A DNA stretch of 64,000 bases, from contig BRKX01000011.1 in assembly GCA_026008535.1 (NCBI GenBank), forward strand, positions 16,934,001 through 16,998,000. Reading direction: 5' to 3'. The translations under genes were made by a program, and so were the position numbers. A model generated the notes under the pieces. The model had not been told where the DNA came from. It ran no database searches and worked only from the letters and a program-made list of their open reading frames with translations. This document shows positions 55,517-64,000 of the stretch, piece by piece. The DNA is from Perilla frutescens (lineage: Eukaryota; Streptophyta; Magnoliopsida; Lamiales; Lamiaceae). Numbering within the stretch: the first letter of the stretch is position 1; every line of letters starts with the position of its first letter.

Positions 55517-56158
55517 TCAAAGATTTGTCAAATGAAGGACAAACATTCCAGCTTGCTCCTCCGCATTGTAGAATTTTTTCACACGTTGCCCATTTACAAC
55601 GAATAAGCTCCCATCTTTGGCTTGCAACTCCACCGCTCCATTTTCGAAGATCTTTGAGATGAAGTATGGACCTCCCCATTTTGTTTTGAGTTTCCCGGGA
55701 AACAACCTCAACCTCGAGTTGAAAAGCAACACGGCATCACCGGGTGCAAGTTCTTTCGTTCTTAAGAACTTGTCATGATAAAGTTTGGTCCTCATCTTGT
55801 AAATGGAAGAATTTTCGAAGGCCTCAAGCCTAAATTCATCGATTTCATTCAAACAGAAAATTCTTTCTTTTCCCGACATCTCAAAGTCGAGATTGAGCTT
55901 CTTGGTGGCCCAATATGCCTTGTGAGTGAGCTCGATTGGAAGGTGACAAGACTTCCCAAATACTATTTGATAGGGAGACATCCCCAATGGAGTCTTGTAA
56001 GCCATTCGATAGGCCCAAAGTGCCTCATCGAGATGGCTTGCCCAATCTTTCCCATTCGTCTTCACCACCTTTTGGAGGACTTGTTTGACCTCTCTATATG
56101 CAAGCTCAGCTTGCCCATTGGCTTGTGGGTGGTAGGGAGTCGTCACTTTGTGCTTCAC
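55517..56158 (-). pseudogene. integrase C-terminal half (Athila-like)
   Basis: 213 codons begin KHKVTTPYHPQANGQAELAY with the catalytic Glu in the Q-A-E position, then WASHLDEALWAYRMAYKTPL and MSPYQIVFGKSCHLPIEL, ending in the GPF/Y-like KWGGPYFISKIFENGAVELQ. A single stop separates it from the upstream ORF in the same region. There is no chromodomain, as expected for Athila. Confidence 0.9.
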
Positions 56159-56164
56159 TCCATG

Positions 56165-57145
56165 TCATGTTAGGAGGCTCGTCATCCACTTATTGCAAAA
56201 GTGAGTGCCCCCGTCACTAATTAAAGCTCTTGGAGCCCCAAATCTTGTCAAAATATTCATTTGAAGGAACTTAAGCACAATATTTGAATCATTAGTCTTG
56301 GTTGGGATTGCTTCGATCCACCGTGAGAGATAGTCAACCGCCAAAAGTATGTAGAGATTTCCATCGTACACCACGAATGGTCCCATGAAGTCAATCCCCC
56401 ATACATCAAATAATTCCACTTCTACAATTGCACTCATCGGCATCTCATCCCTCTTTGAAATAGATCCCATCTTTTGGCATCGCTCACATGTCTTCACAAA
56501 CTCTTCACAGTTTTTAAAAATGGAGGGCCAATAGAACCCGCTTTGTAGAATCTTCCTAGCGGTTCTATTGGAAGCAAAATGGCCTCCACAAGATGAATCA
56601 TGACATGCCTTCATTATCTCGATCCATTCTTCCTCCGGCACACATCTTCTAAGGATGGAATTGGCACATCTTCTAAAAAGATAGGGCTCCTTCCATATGT
56701 AGAATTTGAGATCATGAAAGAATTTTTTTCTTTGATAGCTCTCCATCTCTACCGGTTTCACCTTGGCAACTAGGTAGTTGACAATATCCGCAAACCATGG
56801 AACTTTTGTTGAAGCCGACATGATTCTTTCATCGGGAAAGCTTTCATTTATTGGCCATGTGTTCTCTTCTTCTTTCACGTGCTCCAATCGGGACAAGTGA
56901 TCCGCCACCACGTTCTCGCATCCTTTTCTATCTTTTATCTCCACATCGAACTCTTGGAGTAGGAGAATCCATCGGATAAGCCTTGGCCTTGCATCCTTTT
57001 TGGCAAAAAGATGCCTCAAGGCGGCGTGGTCGGTGTGCACTATTGTTCGGGCCCCAATGAAATAGAGCCTAAACTTGTCGAATGCATAGATGACCGCCAA
57101 TAGTTCCCTCTCCGTGGTGGTGTAGTTGACTTGAGCGGGATCCAA
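56165..57145 (-). pseudogene. RNase H and integrase core (Athila-like)
   Basis: 326 codons: RNase H from NYTTTERELLAVIYAFDKFR to HTDHAALRHLFAKKDARPRL and VADHLSRLEH; the integrase HHCC-type segment HDSSCGGHFASNRTARKILQ...CERCQKM; the core with GIDFMGPF (first Asp) and ALISDGGTHFCNKW (second Asp). Ends at a stop just after SLLT, directly before the KHKVTTPYHPQ part. All visible catalytic residues are kept. Confidence 0.92.
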
Positions 57146-57190
57146 AGTCCTACTCCCATAGTAGATGACTCGGAAGAGTTTGTCCTTCTT

Positions 57191-58303
57191 TTAGCTAAGA
57201 GCGGCTCCTACCGCTATCACGCTTGCATCACACATCACTTCAAAAGGCTCACTCCAATCGGGTGAGATAAGCATGGGTGCCATGATTAGGGCCTTCTTCA
57301 ACGTCTCAAAATCCTGCAAACAATTAGAATCAAAATCAAATTCCACAGCTTTTTCAAGTAGACGACAAAGAGGTTTAGAAACTTTGGAAAAATCTTTTAT
57401 AAAGCGCCTATAGAACCCGGTGTGTCCCAAAAAGCTTTTAACTCCCTTCTCATTTGTTGGTGGAGGTAGTTTTTCAATGGCCACTATCTTGGCCCGGTCC
57501 ACCTCTAGACCTTCACCCGACACCTTGTGTCCTAGAACAATGCCATCTCTCACCATGAAGTGGCATTTCTCCCAATTGAGCACTAGATTAGTATCTTCAC
57601 ATCTCTGCAATACTTGTGTTAAATTATCAAGGCATATATCAAATGTATCACCAAACACAGAAAAGTCATCCATAAACACCTCCATGATGTTTTCAATCAA
57701 TCCATGAAAGATGGACATCATACACCTTTGAAAGGCGGCGGGTGCATTACACAACCCAAACGACATCCATCTATAGGCAAAAATGCCATATGGATAAGTA
57801 AAAGCGGTCTTTTCTTGGTCTTCGGGAGCAATCATGATTTGATTGTACCCGGAATACCCATCAAGGAAACAATAGAATTCGTGACCCGCCAACCTATCTA
57901 GCATTTGATCAATGAAAGGTAATGGAAAATGATCTTTCCTAATATATGCATTCAGCGCCCTGTAATCTATACACATTCTCCACCCCGTTACTACTCTTGT
58001 AGCAATTGTTTCTTTATTATCATTCTCAACAATATTCATTCCCCCCTTTTTAGCAAACACTTGAGTAGGACTCACCCACTCACTATCCGAAATAGCAAAT
58101 ATGATACTGGCATCAAGCAATTTTAGAGCCTCTTTCCTAACAACTTCTTGCATAATAGGGTTGAGTTTTCTTTGATTTTGCACTTTATGTTTATAATCTT
58201 CCTTAAGCAAGATTTTATGCATGCATATGGAAGAGTTAATGCCTTTAAGATCGGAGATTGACCATCCTATAGTGCTTTGATATTTTCTCAACACCCTTAA
58301 CAA
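57191..58303 (-). pseudogene. reverse transcriptase (Athila-like)
   Basis: 370 codons: IGWSISDLKGINSSICMHKI, SEWVSPTQVFAKKGGMNIVE, TGWRMCIDYRALNAYIRKDH, the FYCFLDGYSGYNQI block with its Asp, and VFMDDFSVFGDTFDICLDNL with the MDD box. The start of RNase H, EVMCDASVIAVGAALS, carries the first acidic residue. It ends at an in-frame TAA a few codons later (57191-57193) and resumes at 57145. It is a nearly complete RT. Confidence 0.93.
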
Positions 58304-58341
58304 TTTATCGCATTGTTCATCGGATAAGAGGGAAGAAACTA

Positions 58342-58698
58342 TTACCGGTTTTGCTTGGCTTCATCAAGGTAAGCATACCTCAAATGTGTAGGGAGGGGTT
58401 TCAACTCCATGTCTTCTTTTGCTTTCAACTCGTCCTCTTCCTTTGATGTTTGATCCTCGTTTCTTAATGGCAAGAACTTTGGCTTCCTTAGGTAGGATTC
58501 ATGAAATGAATTAATCATAGAAACGGAATCACATAGACCAAAATCATCATTAAATAAAGAATTAAAGATAGAGTTAGAAATGCAAATCTCAAGAGGATCT
58601 TTTGGGCTCCTCAACTCTTCCTCCTTTATGCACTCATCCACCATTTGGAGCACTTTGCACTCCTCAATATTCTTTGCCTCTTCTTCGGGATGTTGCAT
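58342..58698 (-). pseudogene. protease-RT linker (Athila-like)
   Basis: 118 codons: an acidic segment with ECKVLQMVDECIKEEELR and FNSLFNDDFGL, ending in ELKPLPTHLRYAYLDEAKQN. That sequence normally leads directly into the RT region of Athila elements. A frameshift lies between it and the RT segment (58304-58341). Confidence 0.8.
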
Positions 58699-58752
58699 TG
58701 CTTTTTAGAGGGAAAATGTGATTCTCTCCTCATTCACTCTCAAGGTAAGTTC

Positions 58753-59145
58753 TCACTTCACCACATCTATCAAGGCCTTACCCGTGTACAAAAACAGTCG
58801 CCCTAAGATGAGGGAAACTTCCTTATCTTCTTCCATATCAAGAACCACGAAGTCTACCGGAAAAATGAAGTTGTTGACCTTTACGAGCACATCTTCCACC
58901 ACTCCCTTTGGGTATGTCAAGGAGCGGTCAGCCATTTGGAGACAAATGGTGGTAGGCTTGATCTCTCCCATATTCAACTTTTTAAAAAATGAGAGGGGCA
59001 TCAAATTGATACTTGCCCTAAGATCACACAAAGCCTTACCAACGTGATTTTCCCCAATAGTAACCTAGATATTGAAGCTCCCCGGATCTTTCATCTTTGC
59101 GGGAAACTTTCTTTGCAATAAAGCACTACAATTTTCGGTCAAATT
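58753..59145 (-). pseudogene. aspartic protease (Athila-like), truncated upstream
   Basis: From about 59145 the frame reads SALLQRKFPAKMKDPGSFNI, a stop near 59068, VTIGENHVGKALCDLRASIN, then KPTTICLQMADRSLTYPKG and EVSLILGRLFLYTGKALIDV. The Athila motif is usually CDLGAS; Gly is Arg here. Upstream of 59145 similarity is lost, so gag is missing. Confidence 0.85.
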
Positions 59146-62100
59146 AACCGTCCAAATTAATTGTTATTCTTGCGGAAACAAATTAATAAAAAAACTGCCC
59201 TTACATATTTAGCGACAAATTACAGCAATTTATAAGCAATTACTTCTACATTTCTATTTGCTAATATAGTACATCATCTTGCTACCAATTACGACATTAC
59301 TCCATATACGCAATTACACAGAATACATGCAAATAATACACACGTTCTTTGCTAAATCTTACATACTAATTTGCAACCATTTCGAATGTGATTAGCTAAC
59401 CATTATTATCTCATTACAACAACAATTACACTAACATCGTAAAAAACACACTTATCCAACACAAATACAAAATACCACCAATATACAATCAAACATAAAA
59501 ATTTGCTAACATATTCAGATTTCTCTCATAATAAAAAAAATTCCCTACTATATATATTCAGCTTCAATTTTTTAGCAAAAAAAATTGCTACCATATTCAG
59601 ATTTCTCTGATAATAATATTCATGAATTAGCCAATCAAGTGCAGATTGTTTGCACCATGTATTCAAACAAATAACAACTATAAAATCTAACAAAAAAAAA
59701 CTGCTAACACATTCAGATTTATTTGCTTACAAAATTTGTAAATCTGCTAAATGAAGAACAGATTGTTAGCTATATGTATTCAAACAGATAACAATTGCTA
59801 TCAGCTGCCTTAATATGTGCTAATATAACACATTCATCTGCTAATATTGTTTTCAACATTCACGATCACCTTGGGCACAATTACATCGTTAGCCTTTTTT
59901 GTTCTTAACTCCCATGCAACGCCATCAATATCTGTTGCACGTCTCTTACCAGTACCTGCACACCAGATAACCGATAAATTACATATATACATATCTACGA
60001 ATATAGGATAAACCATTCAAACCCACAAATGTACATCAAACAGAGAATACAAGGGAACCCACCATCAAAAACCAACCACTATACAAAAGAATGCAAAACA
60101 CAAAAAATAAAAATTCTAATCATATTCAGGTTTTCTAATCAAGAGCAGATTGTTTGCATCATGCATTAAAAAAAGTAACAATTGTAAAATCAAATAAAAG
60201 AAATCTTCTAACACATTCAGATTTATTTGCTTACAACATTCATAAATCTGCTAATTGAAGAGCAGATTGTTAGCTATATGTACTCAAAATAGATAACAAT
60301 TGCTATCAGTTGCTTTAATATTTGACAATACAACACATTAATTTGTTAATATTGATCAAACTAATCATAAAACTTCCCTCCTACATTCAGCTTCAAATTG
60401 TAACAAATGTTTAGTGAAAAACTTTTGCTAACATATTCAGATTTCCTTGCTAATAACATTCATAATTTTGCTAATCTAGACCATATTGTTTGCAACATGT
60501 ATTCAAACAAATAACAAGTTTCAGTACTATTTGCTAATAGAACATATTAATTTGCTACTATTGTCCAAATTAATTGCTATTCTCGCGTGAACAAATTAAT
60601 AAAAAAACTGCCCTTACATATTCAGCTCCAAATTACAGCAATTTTTAAACAATTACCTCTACATTTCTATTTGCTAATATAGTACATCATCTTGCTACCA
60701 ATTACGACATTACTCCAAATACGCAATTACACAGAATACATGCAAATAATACACACGTTCTTTGCTAAATGTTATATACTAATTTGCAACCATTTCAAAT
60801 GTGATTAGCTAACCATTATTATCTCATTACAACAACAATTACACTAACATCGTAAAAAACACACATATCCAACACAAATACAAAATACCACCAATATACA
60901 ATCACACATAAAAATTTGCTAACATATTCATATTGATTTGCTAATAACATTCATAAATCTCATAATGAAGAGTAGATTGTTAGCTATATGTATTAAAACA
61001 GATAACAATTGCTACCAGGTTCATTAATATAACACTTTAATTGGATAATATGGACGCAATTAATTGCTACTCTCAATTAAACAAAATAATCAAAAAAATT
61101 ACCTACTATATTCAACTTCAATTTTTTAGCAAAAAAAAAAGCTACCGTATTCATTTTTCTCTTATAATAACATTCATGAATTAGCTAATCAAGTGCAGAT
61201 TGTTTGCACCATGTATTCAAACAAATAACAACTGTAAAATCTAACAAAAAAATCTGCTAACACATTCAGATTTATTTGCTTACAAAATTTATAAATCTGC
61301 TAAATGAAGAGTAGATTGTTAGCTATATGTATTCAAATAGATAACAATTGCTATCCGCTGCTTTAACATTTGCTAATATAACACATTAATATGTTAATAT
61401 TGACCAAATTAATCATAAAAATTCCCTTATAGATTCAACTTCAAATTTTCGTAATTGTTTATCAAAAGAATTTGCAACCATATTCAGATTGCTTTGCTAA
61501 TAACATTCATAAATTTGCTAATCAAGACCTTATTGTTTGCAACATGTATTAAAACAAATAACAAAAACCCAATAAAAATAAAATCAAACCCTACCAACAT
61601 TCATATGTTAAATTGTCAATATTCTCAACCACTTTTCATCCAAAAACCTAGTACAAAAAAGCATCAGCAACCAAAACTAAAATTACAACTTCCATAAAAA
61701 AAACTAAGAAAAAAAAATAGAAGAACCCAAAATAAAAAGTGTCGTCATTCTTTCTGTAAAAAAAAGAAAAAACTCGAATCAAAAAACAAAATAATACAAT
61801 TTCCAGCAAAGAAACCCATCAAAAGTGGTAGAAAAAGAAACAAAAATGGCGAACTAAAACCTGGGCTACTTCTTGTTGAAGCAAACAGACACAATCAAAG
61901 TCACAACAAAACCTGGATTACTCCTCGTTGAACGGCCACCGGACATCCTCACGTTGCTGTCAATGTCGCCGTCCTTCTCCGCTACTGTGCTTAGGTTGGC
62001 GGGAAAAGACTGTCGCCGCTAGGTTTTGTCAAAAACCTCAATTCTTGCCTCCTAAATGAAATTGCTTGGAAATCTAGAGAAATCTCGTAGATTTGGGCGG

Positions 62101-62260
62101 TTCCGAGATTGGAGAGAGCTTAATTTACGATATAATTTTTTCACCCCTTTTTACCCTTTTTCAACCGGAATTAATGAAGCAATGTAAAAAAATTGTTATT
62201 TCATCCCTAAAATATTGATTGAATCTGGACCGTCCATTTTGAGGTGATCTATGGTTTTAT
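59146..62260 (-). repeat. tandem and interspersed repeats of the second MULE-like unit
   Basis: A block starting TCCAAATTAATTG at 59151 recurs at 60564 (offset 1413). Within and between are many smaller units such as CACATTCAGATTTATTTGCT, TGAAGAGCAGATTGTTAGCT and AGATTGTTTGCACCATGTAT (59645, 60150, 61200 and variants). The 61830-62060 stretch is less AT-rich and in reverse resembles a 5' leader. No intact gene was found. Confidence 0.6.
59864..59954 (-). pseudogene. exon-like island
   Basis: On the minus strand, after a GTGTGCAG acceptor-like sequence (about 59960), 30 codons read GTGKRRATDIDGVAWELRTK and KANDVIVPK, followed by GTGATC as a possible donor. It is the only coding-textured segment in the repeat field. 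I do not recognise the family. Confidence 0.3.
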
Positions 62261-62308
62261 TGTTGTTCCTATTTCCTACATAGGGGGGTGGTAAACACTT
62301 TAACCTTC

Positions 62309-62311
<3 letters not shown>

Positions 62312-62353
<42 letters not shown>

Positions 62354-62935
62354 TTCATTCATTTGTGAACACATGTTTTATGTGTAATTTGTGGACAAAT
62401 TATATCCATTAATATTTTCAAATCAAAGGATATTATTAATCCTTGGTGAAAGGTAATAGAATGTTATTTTTTCAATTTCTAATACAATAAAGGCTAAAAT
62501 TGTACAATCATTTTTTGTTATTTTTGGTATCAACGGTTTTTAGGGGATTTACAATGAAAAAATTAAATACTCTCTATGATCACAAGTCATTAGTTTTTAG
62601 TAAAAAAAGTTATATTCATCTTTCATCCCTATTTGTTAAAATTTGTTCAGTTCTCTTTTATTTTTCTTTATGAGAAAATTATGATACAATTATTATTTTC
62701 ACTATTTTTTTTTGTTATAATTGTCTGATTAATGTTGTGATATTGACTAGCTAGGCGATGAATCTTTTTTGATGAATTTCTATGTTGAGAGAGGCCACTA
62801 TTTTAATTGAATTACTAAAGAGTTAAATTTATATAAGGAATAAATATCATTCATTGATTTGTTTTTAAGTTAACTTTGAAGATTAATTATTATAATCATT
62901 CTTAACTTGAAACAAAAAATAATAATAACACTATA
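62312..62935. other. TA microsatellite and AT-rich intergenic
   Basis: 62312-62350 is a TA tract bordering the MULE-like terminus. The rest is AT-rich with no recognised repeat or gene. Confidence 0.5.
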
Positions 62936-63178
62936 CTAGTGGGTAAACATCATTGTAAAGGGTATAAACAACACCATCAAAACTATTTTGATTTTATTAA
63001 AAATATGCAGAGTAATGGTCCATCATCATTCTTCATTACAAAAACTCAACAGGAATTAATGAGAAAAAAACATTACAAATGAAGAATGATGATGGACCCT
63101 TACTTTGCATATGTAAATAAAATCAAAATAGTTTTGATAGTGATGTTTATGCCCTTTACATTGTTGTTTGCCCACTAG
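62936..63178. mobile_element. foldback MITE with ~110-bp arms
   Basis: CTAGTGGGTAAACATCATTG...TCATCATTCTTCATT (62936-63047) is inverted at about 63078-63178, leaving a ~30-bp loop. TA flanks both ends (62934-62935, 63179-63180). A transcript would form one long hairpin. TA flanks suggest a Tc1/mariner or related MITE. Confidence 0.85.
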
Positions 63179-63297
63179 TACAATGCTGCTATTATTTTTT
63201 TTCAATGCAATAGGACTAAAGAACAATTGTCAAAACTATATATAATTACCATAAATCAATTACAGCAAAAACGTGTGATCAACTTTTACAAATATGA

Positions 63298-63314
63298 ATT
63301 AATAATAGATATTT
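63298..63314. repeat. 17-bp TSD of SINE (left)
   Basis: ATTAATAATAGATATTT is repeated exactly at 63436-63452. Confidence 0.9.
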
Positions 63315-63435
63315 GTCCCGGTGGGCATGGCCTAATGGTGGAGTGAGATTGCTTGGAGACCAAAAGGTCACATGTTCGAATCTCCTCAATACCACAGGTC
63401 AGGTGTGTGAGTAAAAAAATAAAAATAAAAATAAA
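63315..63435 (+). mobile_element. tRNA-derived SINE
   Basis: This ~120-bp insertion is flanked by a perfect 17-bp duplication. It has a box A-like TGGCCTAATGGTGG (63328-63341) and a box B-like GGTCACATGTTCGAATC (63366-63382) for RNA polymerase III, then a short body and an A-rich AAAAATAAAAATAAAAATAA tail. It codes for nothing and depends on LINE machinery. Confidence 0.88.
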
Positions 63436-63479
63436 ATTAATAATAGATATTTTGCATTTCCAGATTCCTCAAATTAATT

Positions 63480-63790
63480 TTAGACCAAAAATTAGGGATA
63501 AGGTCTAATTTGATTCTATAATTATACCTGAAATCTCAATTTGGTCCCGAAATAAAATTTTGACCCAAATCAATTCCTCAACTTTTTAAAAGTTTTCACG
63601 TTAATCCCTCCGTTAGTCCCTAAACTAATTTCCATTAATGTCCGTTAATAATTATGTTAATTTAAAGAAAAAGGTTCAAGTTGGTCTTACAATTATACTC
63701 AAAATATAAATTTAGTCCCGAAATAAAATTTTGACCCAAATTGGACCCAATTTATTTTATTAAACCCTAATTAGATTAATTTGAGGCCAA
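63480..63790. repeat. direct-repeat-bearing intergenic segment
   Basis: TCCCGAAATAAAATTTTGAC followed by CCAAAT occurs at 63545 and again at 63717, each preceded by TATAATTATAC(C/T). This suggests an old repeat of about 170 bp. The family is not recognised. Confidence 0.5.
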
Positions 63791-63853
63791 CACCAAGCCA
63801 CATGTAAAATTTATAGATCCGAAAGTTTTGGGCATCTTTTTCAATAGTCTCAG

Positions 63854-64000
63854 TGATGAGGACATCCATAGCAATGAGGAAGTCAATGAAGAGCTGCAAT
63901 TCAAAGGACCCGTCACAAGACTACGAGCTAAGAAGTTGCAAGAATATTTGCAAGCTATAATTCGCAAGAGGTTCGAAGTTGAAGACGGAGTGGAAGGAAG
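63854..64000 (+). repeat. start of a gypsy LTR related to the outer element
   Basis: It begins TGATGAGGACATCC and is open to the window end, encoding QFKGPVTRLRAKKLQEYLQA then IRKRF. This corresponds to MQLKGPITHLRAKRLKAYLQ in the LTR at 18760. Upstream DNA is non-coding, without polypurine tract, so it is a 5' LTR or solo LTR continuing beyond the window. Confidence 0.75.

Larger units (their letters stand above)
48819..59145 (-). mobile_element. Athila-like Ty3/gypsy element, 5'-truncated
   Basis: On the minus strand the order is protease, linker, RT, RNase H, integrase, a long spacer, an Athila ORF1-type gene, a Gln-rich ORF, a 1.5 kb non-coding tract, polypurine tract and 3' LTR. The extra gene after integrase and the LTR type identify Athila. 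Gag, PBS and 5' LTR are absent: coding similarity stops at about 59145, where the tandem-repeat region begins. Pol carries only a handful of stops and frameshifts. Confidence 0.9.
46620..62311. mobile_element. second Mutator-like terminus pair enclosing 15.7 kb
   Basis: The left end AGGGTTACAATGCAAACCCT, CTAGTGTAGGAACTAGGAAC, then GATCTATGGTCCAGATTTG, is inverted at the right end (62311 backwards: GGGGAAGGTTAAAGTGTTTA, CTATGTAGGAAATAGGAAC, then GACGGTCCAGATTC). Both ends adjoin TA tracts. The interior has been filled by a truncated Tekay-like LTR and a truncated Athila element; remaining own sequence would be 46620-46893 and about 59146-62311. An exon-like island lies at 59864-59954. No transposase was found. 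Confidence 0.5.

Noticed and set aside
63315..63400. Possible tRNA gene
   Set aside because: Box A and box B are present but the acceptor stem and anticodon arm do not form; poly-A tail and TSD show a SINE.

Overview
This window looks like repeat-rich, AT-rich nuclear DNA from a flowering plant, probably a eudicot. Ty3/gypsy LTR retrotransposons of Tekay/Del and Athila type, Mutator-like termini, Stowaway-type MITEs, a tRNA-derived SINE and long TA microsatellites fill almost all of it. I found no convincing intact host gene. Every recognisable coding region belongs to a mobile element, and almost all are broken by stops or frameshifts. The species cannot be named from the sequence.

Layout. 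1-2771 is the 3' end of an Athila-like element with its LTR. 2797-3764 plus 20597-20730 is one copy of a ~1.1 kb repeat whose second copy lies at 21229-22305. Copy 1 is split by a long-TIR MITE (3765-20596). The MITE is split by a defective plus-strand Ty3/gypsy element (3806-19953), and that element is split by a nearly complete minus-strand Tekay/Del element (5630-15521, TSD CACCC). 22695-23010 is a Stowaway MITE, 23117-24614 an Athila-like solo LTR with TSD TCTAT, and 24670-28430 low-complexity DNA with TIR-element fragments.

28461-46591 is bounded by Mutator-like inverted termini. It carries a remnant exon of a plant protein family often found near Ulp1-type proteases in MULEs, and it is split by a second Tekay/Del element (32223-45911, TSD CCATC) with 3.36 kb LTRs. 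46620-62311 is a second, back-to-back pair of related termini. Inside it are a truncated Tekay-like LTR (46894-48816) and a 5'-truncated Athila-like element (48819-59145, minus strand) with a nearly readable pol and an extra Athila ORF1-type gene. The window ends with a foldback MITE (62936-63178), a SINE with a 17-bp TSD (63315-63435) and the start of another gypsy LTR (63854).

The most unusual structure is in the ~2.4 kb leader of the second Tekay element, between its primer-binding site and gag (40165-42538, minus sense). It holds arrays of short hairpins. One class keeps a 7-nt loop (ACGCTGA on the plus strand) and another a 5-nt loop (ATCTG or CCCTG), while the stem sequences change from unit to unit and mostly stay complementary. 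Two more hairpins sit beside the PBS, and another hairpin series with a conserved apical segment lies in the LTRs. This looks like selection on, or a copying process that preserves, RNA or DNA secondary structure.
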